A DNA stretch of 64,000 nt from Flammeovirgaceae bacterium (lineage in GTDB: Bacteria; Bacteroidota; Bacteroidia; Cytophagales; Cyclobacteriaceae): NCBI GenBank assembly GCA_027487845.1, contig JAIYCV010000041.1:1-64000 (forward strand). The letters are read 5' to 3'. The notes beneath the pieces were generated by a model, which saw only the letters and a list, made by a program, of their open reading frames with translations, did not search any database and had not been told where the DNA came from. The number at the start of each line of letters is the position of its first letter. Position 1 is the stretch's first letter. The translations under genes and the position numbers were made by a program. Positions 35,946 through 45,330 of the stretch are shown piece after piece.

Positions 35946-36714
35946 GCCATTAAATAAGTTATTCGAAGCCAAGAAATCAAACATTTTATCAGTCTATTTC
36001 ACTGCGGGTTTTCCGATGTTGGAAGATACAATCATCATTGCGAAGCATTTGGAAGATGCAGGTGCCGATATCATCGAGATTGGAATTCCATTTTCTGACC
36101 CGATTGCCGATGGGCCTGTAATCCAGGAAAGTAATAATATTGCTTTGGCCAATGGAATGACGGTGAAGAAGTTATTAGCTCAAGTTGTGGAGATCAGGAA
36201 AGAGGTATCGATACCAATCATTTTAATGGGTTATATTAATCCTGTTCTTCAATACGGGATAGAGCGGTTTTGCAAAGAGGCATCTACCGCTGGCGTTAAT
36301 GGACTTATCTTGCCCGATATGCCCATGGATGAATATCAAAAAACATTTAGATCCTTGTTCGACAAACATGGACTGAGTAATACGTTCTTGATTTCACCGA
36401 CCACTTCGGATGCACGCATCAAAAGAATAGACGATGCAACAACCTCGTTTATTTATGCGGTTTCTTCTTCTAGCACCACAGGCGCTAAAAGCGGATTTGC
36501 CGATGAGCAACTAGCTTATTTTGCTAAACTTAAGGCAATGAATTTAAAAAATCCGTTCCTAGTAGGCTTCGGAATTTCAAATCACCAATCGTTTTCTAAA
36601 GTCTGCGAATATGGAGCTGGAGCTATCGTAGGGAGTGCATTCATAACCATTTTAAAAAACAGTAAGGACTTAAAAACTGACATTCAATTGTTTGTGAAAT
36701 CAATCGTTCAATAA
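35944..36714 (+). CDS. trpA: Tryptophan synthase alpha chain
   Basis: 256 residues from ATG 35944 (MPLNKLFEAKKSNILSVYF). The track's TTG at 35890 would add 18 residues coded by the spacer repeat, so the ATG is preferred. Catalytic Glu is in ADIIEIGIPFSDPIADGPVIQ, and Asp in LILPDMPMDEY. It splits indole-3-glycerol phosphate and channels indole to TrpB. Confidence 0.96.
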   Translation: MPLNKLFEAKKSNILSVYFTAGFPMLEDTIIIAKHLEDAGADIIEIGIPFSDPIADGPVIQESNNIALANGMTVKKLLAQVVEIRKEVSIPIILMGYINPVLQYGIERFCKEASTAGVNGLILPDMPMDEYQKTFRSLFDKHGLSNTFLISPTTSDARIKRIDDATTSFIYAVSSSSTTGAKSGFADEQLAYFAKLKAMNLKNPFLVGFGISNHQSFSKVCEYGAGAIVGSAFITILKNSKDLKTDIQLFVKSIVQ

Positions 36715-36731
36715 TTCATTAATTTGAAACT

Positions 36732-37742
36732 ATGATTCTTCAATTACAGCCCGCCATCACTTCCTCCGAAAAACAATCGATCGTTGGCACACTTGCTAGG
36801 TTGGGGTTTAAATCCAATGAAGTAACTACGCAGCGTGCTCATTATCTCGTTGGTATAGGCAAGAAAGAAATTGATATTCGGCAATTGGGCAATCTTCCTG
36901 GTATTCAAGACATACATCATGTTTCCGATGAATACAAATTAGTATCAAGGAAATGGAAAATAGCACATTCGGTCATAGATTTAGGTGATGGAGTCATAAT
37001 CGGAGATGGTTCATTGTCTATAATGGCTGGGCCGTGTTCAATTGAAACAGAAGCTCAAGTAGATGCAACGATTGACCACTTGCTAAAAAGTGGTATTCGA
37101 ATTATGAGAGGGGGAGTTTTTAAACCAAGAAGTTCGCCCTATGCCTTTCGTGGTTTAGGTATTGAGGGGTTGAAAATGTGGCACACCAAAGCGCGAGCCG
37201 CGGGAATAAAAATAGTGAGTGAAGTAATGCAAGTAAGTCAGATTGCCGACATGTATGATTACGTGGATATATTTCAGGTGGGGGCGCGAAATACTCAAAA
37301 TTTTAATTTACTGGATGAATTGGGTAAAGTAGATAAGGCGGTAATGATTAAGAGAGGTATTTCAGGAACAATCGAAGAATTACTTTCATCGGCCGAATAT
37401 GTTTTTAGTGGTGGAAATGAGAAACTCATGCTGTGCGAGCGCGGGATAAGAACCTACGAGAGAGCGAGTAGAAACACGATGGATATCAATGCGATACCTA
37501 TTCTAAAGGAGAAATCACATTTGCCCGTAGTAGCTGATCCATCTCATGGAATTGGCATTCGCGATTTTGTGGAACCAGTTGCTTTGGCGGCTTTGGTAGC
37601 TGGAGCCGATGGCATTATTTATGAGACGCATCAACGGCCTGAGGAAGCCTTTAGTGATGGTCAACAGACATTAGATTTTGTGGAATCCGCTACCCTGATA
37701 AAAAAACTAAAAAAATTGGAGGAGGTGGTCAGACAATTTTAA
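36732..37742 (+). CDS. DAHP synthase, type I-beta with N-terminal regulatory domain
   Basis: 336 residues. An N-terminal ferredoxin-like domain (about 1-75) is like the regulatory domain of Thermotoga DAHP synthase. The barrel then has IMAGPCSIETEAQ, GGVFKPRSSPYAFRGLG, VGARNTQN, LLCERGIRTYE-type ICERG and PVVADPSHGIG. It makes the first shikimate pathway intermediate. As the last gene of the trp operon it would be controlled by the same attenuator, coupling aromatic precursor supply to Trp need. Confidence 0.94.
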   Translation: MILQLQPAITSSEKQSIVGTLARLGFKSNEVTTQRAHYLVGIGKKEIDIRQLGNLPGIQDIHHVSDEYKLVSRKWKIAHSVIDLGDGVIIGDGSLSIMAGPCSIETEAQVDATIDHLLKSGIRIMRGGVFKPRSSPYAFRGLGIEGLKMWHTKARAAGIKIVSEVMQVSQIADMYDYVDIFQVGARNTQNFNLLDELGKVDKAVMIKRGISGTIEELLSSAEYVFSGGNEKLMLCERGIRTYERASRNTMDINAIPILKEKSHLPVVADPSHGIGIRDFVEPVALAALVAGADGIIYETHQRPEEAFSDGQQTLDFVESATLIKKLKKLEEVVRQF

Positions 37743-37755
37743 AAATCAATTTCAT

Positions 37756-38145
37756 TTGGAAATAGTAAGAATCCTCCTTGTTTGCTTCCTTTTTTCCTTG
37801 TGCTTTCTTTGCACTGCTCAGAAGCAACAAGGGAAAGCGTCCTTTTATTCCGATAAGTTCAAGGGTCGCAGCACTGCCAGTGGCGAGAAGTATGATCCGA
37901 TGCAGCTTACGGCAGCACATAAAAAACTACCCTTTGGCACGTGCGTATTGGTTACAAACCTAGTTAATGACTCCTCCATTGTATTGAGAATAAATGATAG
38001 AGGTCCTTTTGTTAAAGGAAGAATCATAGATGTATCAAGGGCCGCGGCCAAAAAACTCGGATTCTACCTAAATGGGATTACTAAAGTATCTGTGCAAATT
38101 GTGGATTCCGTTTTTACAAAAACGAGTCAAAATTCTACGCAGTGA
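37756..38145 (+). CDS. RlpA-like septal protein (double-psi beta barrel)
   Basis: 129 residues with a TTG start directly before the signal peptide IVRILLVCFLFSLCFLCTAQ. The RlpA domain follows: GKASFYSDKFKGRSTASGEKYD, LTAAHKKLPFGTCVLVTN, INDRGPFVKGRIIDVSRAAAKKLG. RlpA proteins bind or cut denuded peptidoglycan; there is no SPOR domain here, so it is the minimal form. Confidence 0.88.
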   Translation: MEIVRILLVCFLFSLCFLCTAQKQQGKASFYSDKFKGRSTASGEKYDPMQLTAAHKKLPFGTCVLVTNLVNDSSIVLRINDRGPFVKGRIIDVSRAAAKKLGFYLNGITKVSVQIVDSVFTKTSQNSTQ

Positions 38146-38208
38146 AATCGTTACTAAAAACGTTTGCTGCCATTGCTCTCTTCAGTTTGCCTGACTATAT
38201 TAGCCTTT

Positions 38209-38466
38209 ATGAATTGGATTGAACTCATCGGTCATCTCGGGGCTTTATTAAGTAGCATTACGTTTATTCCTCAGGTTTACAAAGCATGGAAGTCCAAAAG
38301 CGTGGGTGACTTAAGCCTGTTAATGATAAGTATTGTCTTGGTGAGCACCATTGTTTGGCTGGTATACGCGTTTACATTAAACTTATGGCCTGTTATTATT
38401 GCTAATTTAATTGTTTGTGTGCTGAGCATTACCTTACTTTATTTTAAATTCACGTTCAAGAAGTAG
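38209..38466 (+). CDS. SemiSWEET-type sugar transporter
   Basis: 85 residues from the ATG at 38209, matching the known size of SemiSWEETs; the track adds 15 residues from a TTG. Three helices with the PQ-loop motif FIPQVYKAWKSKSVGDLS. Works as a dimer that lets sugars cross the membrane. Substrate not predictable. Confidence 0.85.
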   Translation: MNWIELIGHLGALLSSITFIPQVYKAWKSKSVGDLSLLMISIVLVSTIVWLVYAFTLNLWPVIIANLIVCVLSITLLYFKFTFKK

Positions 38467-38472
38467 GTCATT

Positions 38473-38850
38473 ATGAAACGAAACAAAACGAAAGGGAATG
38501 GTCTCATTTTGTATGGTATCAAGAATTGCAATACGGTGAAAGCCGCTATTTATTGGTTGGAGCAACATGATGTACCCTACGATTTTTACGACTATAAAGT
38601 GAAAGGAATTACAATAGAGAAATTACAATGGTGGGGCGACCAGGTGGGTTGGGAAAGCCTGTTGAATAAACGTGGAATCACCTGGAAGCAATTGGAGCCG
38701 GCTGTTCAAGAGAGAATTGTAGATGCGCAAACCGCATTTGCGCTGCTTCAAGAGAAAACCAGCCTCATAAAAAGGCCGTTGATGGAAGAAGATGGCGTGA
38801 TTATCGCCTTGGGATTTGAGGAGAATGTGTACTCAAACAAGTTCAGTTAG
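38473..38850 (+). CDS. ArsC/Spx-family thioredoxin-fold protein (YffB-like)
   Basis: 125 residues. YGIKNCNTVKAAIYWLEQHDVPYDFYDYK is the ArsC-fold start with a single Cys followed by Asn-Thr-Val-Lys, as in YffB, not the CX2C of Spx. RPLMEEDGVIIALGF closes the domain. Probably a glutathione/thiol-linked reductase-like protein of unclear substrate. It overlaps the convergent outer-membrane gene by 4 bp. Confidence 0.85.
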   Translation: MKRNKTKGNGLILYGIKNCNTVKAAIYWLEQHDVPYDFYDYKVKGITIEKLQWWGDQVGWESLLNKRGITWKQLEPAVQERIVDAQTAFALLQEKTSLIKRPLMEEDGVIIALGFEENVYSNKFS

Positions 38851-41333
38851 AAAGGATAGCCAATTCCTATGTTATAAATAACTGGCTCCCTTTCCACGCC
38901 ATACGGGCCTACGAAACTCACTCGATTTAAAATAAATTTATCTCCTGGCTTTCTGGCCGGATCGTATGCTTTAATGCCAACGTCCAGCCGAAGCACTAAA
39001 AATGAAAAATCAAACCGCAAACCAAACCCAGTGCCCACTCCAAAGTCTTTATAGAATTGGTCTGCTTTAAACTTGGTATCACCCGTCCATTCTGCTGAAT
39101 TTGGACTTGTTGATTTCTCAAGTTCAGTAAAAGACCATACGTTTCCTGCGTCAACAAATAACGCCCCGCTTACAAAGCCAAACAGTTTTTTCCTTAGCTC
39201 AAGACTACCTTCTAGTAAAATTTCACCAGGTCGTTCGAATTGATAATTGAAAAGCCCATTTCCTTGTGGGTTGTCGCTCAGATTGGGAGGGTAGGAGCCC
39301 ACCCCAAGCCTCCTTGGTCTCCACGCGCGCACGCTGTTGCTCCCTCCCGCAAAAAAATACTTTTCATATGGCAGCGCATTGTTTTCACTGTAGGCGTAGC
39401 CAATCCCCGAGTTAAACCGATAAGCAATAGTTGTGTTTCTATCAATTATTTTGTTCCATCTCAAATCTACATTGATTCGAACGAACTTAAACAACTCAAG
39501 GCCTTCGTTGCTGATCCAGGTGGGCGTATAAATATTAAACAACGAGCCGCCTCCCTCTACCTGAGCTCTAAGAAAAAATGAACTTCTGTTGTTGTTTCCA
39601 TAATTGTTAGGGTTATAGGTTACAGCGAATATGGTACTACTCACAAAAGAGGGTTTGAAAGAGTTTATTAAATTGTTGCCCTGCGCTTTTAAGGTATCTA
39701 ACCTTTTTTGAAAATCCTCAGCAATAGTTGATCTGATAATACTAAGACTGGTTAACGTCAATGAATACTGAAGTGTTTTTTTATTTTGCCATGTGTAGGT
39801 ATTTGAGATGGTGGTTATCGATCGCTGATATTCCGGCCTCGCGGTATAGGTGTAGCCCGCCTGAAGTCTCGTTTTTGGATTGTATTTGCCAAGGTGAAAT
39901 CCAGTTTCTGCTCGAAGGGGAAATAAAAACTGTGGAAAGGTTAGGTTACCATTTATACTCGCTTCTGTGCTCTTATAAATATTTCCTTTATCAGTGGCTG
40001 ATGCAACGCCCTCAAAGCCAAATCTGCCATTAAGATCAAAAGTTTCAAGGCCGTGAAAAACATTCCGCCATTTGAAATTCATGTTGTAATAGGGGCCTGG
40101 GTATCCTTGTGTAACAGTTACGCCAGCTTCGTTGGTTAATGAATATTTATCGAGCGGGCTTGTATAAATATTAGCGATCACTCTAGAATTCGTAGTGTCA
40201 TAGTTAATATTTACGAACTTAAAATTGTCCAAATTTGCGAGCAGCCGCTGTGTATTTATAGTATTAGTTCTGCTGTACAGGCTATCTTTATAAACGAAAA
40301 TCCGTTGGCCTAATATCTTTTTGCTATAAATGTCTTTTGATTGATTGAACGTTATATTTCTATAAACTTTTGAGAACCGTTTTGCGGAGCCGACATTTGT
40401 TCCAGCATCTGCGGTAAATAGCACGGAATCAATTTTAAATTGCTTATGATTATTTCGTTTTTCTCCCAACTTGATTTCAAGGCGAAATGCAATCTTTTGT
40501 GAAGATCGAAAAGCAGTGTCTATATCATAGCTAATATATTGACGGCTAAAATCATAAAAACCTTTGTCTTTCAAAAATAAGTCGATGCGCTCTCGTTCCT
40601 TTGTTAGAATGTCTTGATCAAATTGGTGGTGATTCTTGATTAGACTATTGGCAGTGTCGGATAGAATTATTTTATAAACAATGGTATCTCGAATTTTATA
40701 AATAACAGTGTCGTAGAAATAGGCTTTTCCAGGTTTGATTGTATAGCTAACTCGGGCAATTTTTTTGACCTTTTTTACTTTGAAGGACGCACTCCCTTGA
40801 AAGTATCCTTTATTGTGAAGGTAAATGGTGAACTTGTCAATCGTGGCTAGCGTGTTTAAAGAATCAAAAACCGAAACTTTTTCTCCCCATTGCATTCTTT
40901 TGTTTCCAAATTCGATTTTTTTACTGAGCGCATCTATTTTTTTTTGCTTCTTAAACTGAAGTGCTGCTTTTCTTTTTGCAGTAGAAGCAGTTTCAATACG
41001 TTTATTAAACTGCCGTTCCAATGTATCTCTTCCCGCTATAAATTTATCGCGATCATAGTTTCGTTCGCCCCAATAGTACATCCAAACAAGCCAGTTGATC
41101 GGGAAAATAAAAAGACGTCTGTTTGTTTTTTGAATATATTGACTTTTAAGTGGCTCGGCATTGAATCCTTTGGGTGCATGAATAGTTTGACTAACCAAGA
41201 GTTTTTCGTTTTTGGCTAAATAGCGCGTACCAAGGCAGCCCGAAAATAGAATGCAGGAAAGCAGTAAGAACAGAATATTTTTGCCTTTATTTACCAAATT
41301 GGCTATGATCTCAAAATCGAAACTTAAGTACAT
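38847..41333 (-). CDS. BamA/TamA-family outer-membrane lipoprotein
   Basis: 828 residues as drawn. A lipoprotein signal (ILFLLLSCILFSGC) is followed by POTRA-like repeats (IDKFTIYLHNKGYFQG, SYTIKPGKAYFYDTVIY, RIDLFLKDKGFYDF) and a C-terminal beta barrel (FAGGSNSVRAWRPRRLG, GALFVDAGNVW, FGVGTGFGLRFDFSFLVLRLDVGIKAYD). The Omp85 family inserts proteins into the outer membrane. The TTG at 41297 gives a cleaner signal peptide than the ATG at 41333 and avoids overlap with the divergent methylase gene. A lipidated Omp85 is typical of Bacteroidota. Confidence 0.88.
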   Translation of the reverse strand: MYLSFDFEIIANLVNKGKNILFLLLSCILFSGCLGTRYLAKNEKLLVSQTIHAPKGFNAEPLKSQYIQKTNRRLFIFPINWLVWMYYWGERNYDRDKFIAGRDTLERQFNKRIETASTAKRKAALQFKKQKKIDALSKKIEFGNKRMQWGEKVSVFDSLNTLATIDKFTIYLHNKGYFQGSASFKVKKVKKIARVSYTIKPGKAYFYDTVIYKIRDTIVYKIILSDTANSLIKNHHQFDQDILTKERERIDLFLKDKGFYDFSRQYISYDIDTAFRSSQKIAFRLEIKLGEKRNNHKQFKIDSVLFTADAGTNVGSAKRFSKVYRNITFNQSKDIYSKKILGQRIFVYKDSLYSRTNTINTQRLLANLDNFKFVNINYDTTNSRVIANIYTSPLDKYSLTNEAGVTVTQGYPGPYYNMNFKWRNVFHGLETFDLNGRFGFEGVASATDKGNIYKSTEASINGNLTFPQFLFPLRAETGFHLGKYNPKTRLQAGYTYTARPEYQRSITTISNTYTWQNKKTLQYSLTLTSLSIIRSTIAEDFQKRLDTLKAQGNNLINSFKPSFVSSTIFAVTYNPNNYGNNNRSSFFLRAQVEGGGSLFNIYTPTWISNEGLELFKFVRINVDLRWNKIIDRNTTIAYRFNSGIGYAYSENNALPYEKYFFAGGSNSVRAWRPRRLGVGSYPPNLSDNPQGNGLFNYQFERPGEILLEGSLELRKKLFGFVSGALFVDAGNVWSFTELEKSTSPNSAEWTGDTKFKADQFYKDFGVGTGFGLRFDFSFLVLRLDVGIKAYDPARKPGDKFILNRVSFVGPYGVEREPVIYNIGIGYPF

Positions 41334-42042
41334 TAAATCGTTGCAAGTAAAGAAATACCGAAACGAGGAGCAACGCTTCCTAGTAGAAGGAGCAAAAAGT
41401 GTAAAAGAAATTCTTCATTCTGACTACGAGGTAGAATTGATAGTGGGCGTGCCTCATTTCTTGTCTCAAATAAGTACCCTCTACAAGGCTGAGTTGGTTG
41501 AGTGTTCAGAAAAGGAGCTGTCATCTATTGGAACTTTTCAATTTAATGAAACAGCTATTGCTATAGCCAAAATGAAGCCAAATAAAAAACCAATTTTAAC
41601 ACATAACGAGTTGCTTTTGGGGTTAGATGATATTCGTGATCCAGGAAATTTGGGTACTATCATACGCATTGCTGATTGGTATGGAATAAAAAATATCATT
41701 GCATCTGAAAATACTACTGATTTTTATAGTCCAAAGGTAGTGACTTCTTCAATGGGTTCGTTTACTCGCATAAACATGTATTACACCCACCTTTCGAATT
41801 TTTTAAGTAATTCTAATAGGGTTGCTTATGGAGCATTTTTGGATGGAGAAGACGTTCATAACATAGACATTGAACCAAATTCTGTTTTGGTAATAGGCAA
41901 TGAATCAAATGGAATTTCGGAAGAGGTCGAATCAGTTATTGATCGAAGAATTACCATTCCGAGGTATGGAAAAGCGGAATCGTTAAACGCTGGCGTTGCT
42001 ACAGCGATAATCTTAGATAATTTAGTAAGGCTACAAAAATGA
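41305..42042 (+). CDS. TrmH-family (SpoU) RNA 2'-O-methyltransferase
   Basis: 245 residues from ATG 41305; the track start lies inside the divergent gene. A substrate-binding N-terminus (KSLQVKKYRNEEQRFLVEGAKSV) precedes the SPOUT domain: LDDIRDPGNLGTIIRIADWYG, SSMGSFTRINMY, LVIGNESNGISEEV, IPRYGKAESLNAGVATAIIL. It methylates rRNA or tRNA ribose; the target is uncertain. Ends overlapping the convergent transporter gene by 12 bp. Confidence 0.9.
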   Translation: MISKSKLKYIKSLQVKKYRNEEQRFLVEGAKSVKEILHSDYEVELIVGVPHFLSQISTLYKAELVECSEKELSSIGTFQFNETAIAIAKMKPNKKPILTHNELLLGLDDIRDPGNLGTIIRIADWYGIKNIIASENTTDFYSPKVVTSSMGSFTRINMYYTHLSNFLSNSNRVAYGAFLDGEDVHNIDIEPNSVLVIGNESNGISEEVESVIDRRITIPRYGKAESLNAGVATAIILDNLVRLQK

Positions 42043-42819
42043 ATTACTTTCGCTGGCAGATTCCTCAGCAATTTTTTCCGCATTTTCTTTGCCAAGAAAT
42101 TGGTTTATTAAATAATGCCCAAAATAAATCAAAGGAGTGAGGAGTATTGCTACACAAAATTTGTAAATATAATTTGTAAAGCCAATAGCCATAATTTGGG
42201 TGTTGCTGAATGTACCATAAAAGGCAATAAACAACACTACGAAGCTATCAATAAATTGAGAAACTAGTGTAGAACCGGTAGCCCGAAGCCATAGCATTTT
42301 ATTGCCTGTCAATTTGCGCATCTTATGAAACACAAATACATCTACCAATTGCCCCAATAGAAAGGCAGCCAGTGAACCAATAATTATTCGTTGGCCTTGC
42401 CCAAATATTTTGTTGAACGCAAAATCCATGTTAAAGTAATTACCAGCCAAATCTTTATTGTTAGCATCTTGCCACCATTGAGCGGGCGGTAACTTCATGG
42501 TAATAAAAATGACTACAAAAGCATAGGCGATTAGGCCAGCAGTCAGGTAACTAATTCTCTTTACACCAGGCTTGCCAAAGTATTCATTGATTAGATCTGA
42601 GGTAATAAATACAACGGGCCATATTACAGCACCTGCGGTAAGATTAAAATCCATCTCAAAGCCAAACATATTTAAATGAGCTGGCTGAAGGCCTAGCGTG
42701 CCCTCTCCTGAGAAAATTTTAACACCTATCATTTCTGCAACGATCGCATTGGTTAAAAATATTCCACTCAAAATGATGAAGAGCCTGTTTTTCTTTTGAT
42801 TTAATGCTAAGTCCATCAT
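42031..42819 (-). CDS. Queuosine precursor transporter (VUT/YhhQ family)
   Basis: 262 residues, six or seven membrane helices. NAIVAEMIGVKIF, the conserved TSDLINEYFGKPGVKR and LGQLVDVFVFHKMRKLTG with STLVSQFIDSFVVLFIAFYG are family landmarks. It imports preQ0/preQ1-type precursors for tRNA queuosine. Overlaps the RNase Z gene by 4 bp. Confidence 0.9.
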   Translation of the reverse strand: MMDLALNQKKNRLFIILSGIFLTNAIVAEMIGVKIFSGEGTLGLQPAHLNMFGFEMDFNLTAGAVIWPVVFITSDLINEYFGKPGVKRISYLTAGLIAYAFVVIFITMKLPPAQWWQDANNKDLAGNYFNMDFAFNKIFGQGQRIIIGSLAAFLLGQLVDVFVFHKMRKLTGNKMLWLRATGSTLVSQFIDSFVVLFIAFYGTFSNTQIMAIGFTNYIYKFCVAILLTPLIYFGHYLINQFLGKENAEKIAEESASESNSFL

Positions 42820-43730
42820 AGCGATATTTTAAAAGTTTGTCCTTCCACAGCAAGCGAAGTGTTGGGGAATATATTTTGCGCCTCTTTCAACATTGGTTCA
42901 AGATCTCGGTAGCGCGCAGAGAAATGCCCTATAATCAACTCTGTGGTGTTAGATTGAATTGCGATATGGGCAGCATCCGCAGTGGTGCTATGAAAAGTTT
43001 CGATTGCTTTCTTCTTTTCGTCTTGCATGAATGTAGCTTCATGATATAAAAGGTCAACCCCCTCAATTTGTTTTGCGATTTCTAAATTAAACGAAGTGTC
43101 AGAACAGTAGGCATAAGACCGTGATCGGGGAGGAGGGAGCGTCAACTCCTCATTTTTATAAAGCAGTGTTCCACGGTCGTCAAAAATGTCTTTGCCTTCT
43201 TTTAACGCAATTAGCTGTTGGAGGAGAATACCTGCTGGTAGTCTGTCTTTGTTAATTTTTCGTTGCTTTGTTTTTTCTTGTATCAAAAAGCCTGAGCAAG
43301 CGATTCGATGATAGAGTGGAATGCTTTTAACGGTGAGCGCATCATCTTCATAAATTGTTTCTGCGTTTTCCGGTTTAATGGTATGGAAAACAAGATGGTA
43401 GCTCAGCGTTGAGTTAGAATATTTAAGCTGCGCTATAATGATTTCGTCTAAACCCTTAAAAGCATGAATATGAAGCTCTGATCCTCTCTTTTGCAGATGC
43501 ATAGAAAAGAGCAAACCCATCAATCCAAGAAAATGGTCGCCATGCAAGTGGCTTATAAAAATCCGCTGAATCTTATGAATGGGAATCTGAAATCTCGATA
43601 GCTGCATTTGAGCACCCTCCCCGCAGTCTATCAAAAAAAACCTATTTGCAACCTGTATGTATTGGCAAGAAGGAAACCGACCATAAGCAGGAATTGCCCC
43701 ACTTGAACCAAGTATGGTTATTTCAAACAA
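42816..43730 (-). CDS. rnz: Ribonuclease Z
   Basis: 304 residues, metallo-beta-lactamase fold. GSSGAIPAYGRFPSCQ, the metal site ISHLHGDHFLGLMGLL, CSDTSFN, LYHEATF and IGHFSARY are all present. It trims tRNA 3' ends, which fits with the cca gene elsewhere in the window. Confidence 0.95.
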   Translation of the reverse strand: MFEITILGSSGAIPAYGRFPSCQYIQVANRFFLIDCGEGAQMQLSRFQIPIHKIQRIFISHLHGDHFLGLMGLLFSMHLQKRGSELHIHAFKGLDEIIIAQLKYSNSTLSYHLVFHTIKPENAETIYEDDALTVKSIPLYHRIACSGFLIQEKTKQRKINKDRLPAGILLQQLIALKEGKDIFDDRGTLLYKNEELTLPPPRSRSYAYCSDTSFNLEIAKQIEGVDLLYHEATFMQDEKKKAIETFHSTTADAAHIAIQSNTTELIIGHFSARYRDLEPMLKEAQNIFPNTSLAVEGQTFKISL

Positions 43731-43773
43731 TTGATTTTATCGATTGCGTAATTATTAGCTTTCAAGCTGGCTT

Positions 43774-44148
43774 CTATTCGCCATCTTTTAAATCCTTTTC
43801 AATCTCGTGCATAAAAACCGCATCGATTGCTTCATCGGCAGTAGGCAGAATATTGAGTACGCTGTCCAGTTGTGAAATCTTTATCAATTTCATCGTGTGG
43901 TCTGAAAGACTCGCCAAAATAAAGATACCGCCATCTTCTTGCAGTATTCTATTACCAACTAAAAGCGCACTTAGGCCAGAAGAATCAGTATATTTTACCT
44001 CCGATAGATCGAGAATGATATTTAAAACTCCTTCGGCATGAAGGGTAATCATTTCTGACTTTAAATTAGGAGCAATGCTTGAGTCCAGCTTCTCCTCGTG
44101 CAATCTCAATAAACTATATTTTTCCTGCTTGTCGATCGTGTATTTCAT
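43774..44148 (-). CDS. STAS-domain protein (anti-anti-sigma type)
   Basis: 124 residues, single STAS domain. The phosphorylatable Ser region is VKYTDSSGLSALLVG. Such proteins compete for partner-switching kinases. No kinase or phosphatase partner is nearby. Confidence 0.85.
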   Translation of the reverse strand: MKYTIDKQEKYSLLRLHEEKLDSSIAPNLKSEMITLHAEGVLNIILDLSEVKYTDSSGLSALLVGNRILQEDGGIFILASLSDHTMKLIKISQLDSVLNILPTADEAIDAVFMHEIEKDLKDGE

Positions 44149-44160
44149 TTCTCAGTAGAT

Positions 44161-44223
44161 TAAAAGTTGAAAGTTAGTAGTAATTTTCAGAATTTAAGAA
44201 TCAAAATTCAAAGTTCAACGATC
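44161..44223. repeat. Heptanucleotide repeat, purC/STAS gap
   Basis: Nine degenerate 7-bp units (TAAAAGT-TGAAAGT-TAGTAGT ... AAAATTC-AAAGTTC-AACGATC). Confidence 0.65.
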
Positions 44224-45177
44224 TCATTTTTTGCTATTTGTAATTGCCTGAACGATGGCTGCTTCAATGCGTTCGGTCAACTTATCGTAATTGATATCAT
44301 CAAGACTTTCTCCGCTAACTTTGGCGTATAGTTCTTTGTATCGATCGGAAATAGAGCCTACAATTTCGTCTGTCATTTCTGGCACTTTTTGTCCTTCCTT
44401 ACCCTGAAATCCATTTTCAATAAGCCATTGGCGAACAAATTCTTTTGATAGCTGCTTTTGAATTTCGCCCTTTCGTTGCCTCTCTTCGTAGCCATCTAGG
44501 TAAAAATAGCGCGAAGAATCGGGAGTGTGGACTTCATCTATTAAATAAATTGTCCCTTTATGTGTTCCGAACTCATATTTAGTGTCAACCAAAATCAATC
44601 CTCGTTCCGCGGCCATTTCGTTACCCTTTTGGTAAAGTGCCAACGCATACTTTTCCATTAAACTGTAATCTGCCTCCGATACAAGCCCCCTCGATAAAAT
44701 CTCTTTTTTGCTTATATCTTCATCGTGACCCACCTTGGCTTTAGTGGTAGGTGTTATGATTGGGTTAGGCAGTCGATCGTTTTCTTTTAAGCCCTCTGGT
44801 AATGGAACTCCGCACAATACCCTCTTTCCTAATTTGTATTCGCGGGCGGCATGCCCAGCTAAATATCCGCGCACTACCATCTCCACAGGAAAAGGCTCAC
44901 ACTGAAAGCCAATGGTAACATTCGGATCGGGCGTGCTGATCACCCAATTTTGGGCGATTTCTTTTGTCGCTTTTAAATTAATAGCGGCAATTTGGTTGAG
45001 CACCCTTCCTTTGTCAGGAATGGCTTTTGGCAGCACCACGTCAAAAGCTGAAATGCGATCAGTGGCTACCATTGCCATTACATCACCAAAATAGTAAACA
45101 TCTCTCACCTTGCCACGGTAGAAGCCGGTTTGCCCTGCGAATTTGAAATTGGTCTCTTTTATTGATTGCATTGCCAT
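44224..45177 (-). CDS. purC: SAICAR synthase
   Basis: 317 residues of the longer PurC type. [69 protein letters not shown] and [11 protein letters not shown] are diagnostic. It joins aspartate to CAIR in purine synthesis. Both ATG 45177 and 45171 can start it. A dead copy of its first 31 codons and upstream bases lies 2721 bp away. Confidence 0.96.
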   Translation of the reverse strand: MAMQSIKETNFKFAGQTGFYRGKVRDVYYFGDVMAMVATDRISAFDVVLPKAIPDKGRVLNQIAAINLKATKEIAQNWVISTPDPNVTIGFQCEPFPVEMVVRGYLAGHAAREYKLGKRVLCGVPLPEGLKENDRLPNPIITPTTKAKVGHDEDISKKEILSRGLVSEADYSLMEKYALALYQKGNEMAAERGLILVDTKYEFGTHKGTIYLIDEVHTPDSSRYFYLDGYEERQRKGEIQKQLSKEFVRQWLIENGFQGKEGQKVPEMTDEIVGSISDRYKELYAKVSGESLDDINYDKLTERIEAAIVQAITNSKK

Positions 45178-45330
45178 TAAATTGCCGCAAAATAAGGAAA
45201 TCGTGATTGAAAGTTGAGATTTTGGCTACTTATTTAGCCCTCAAAAAAAGCAATTGCAAAACAAAGCCGTATAATCAAATTGAAAAAAGTCCAGATCTGA
45301 TTTGCTCATTCTTTTTCGTCTAGTAATCGC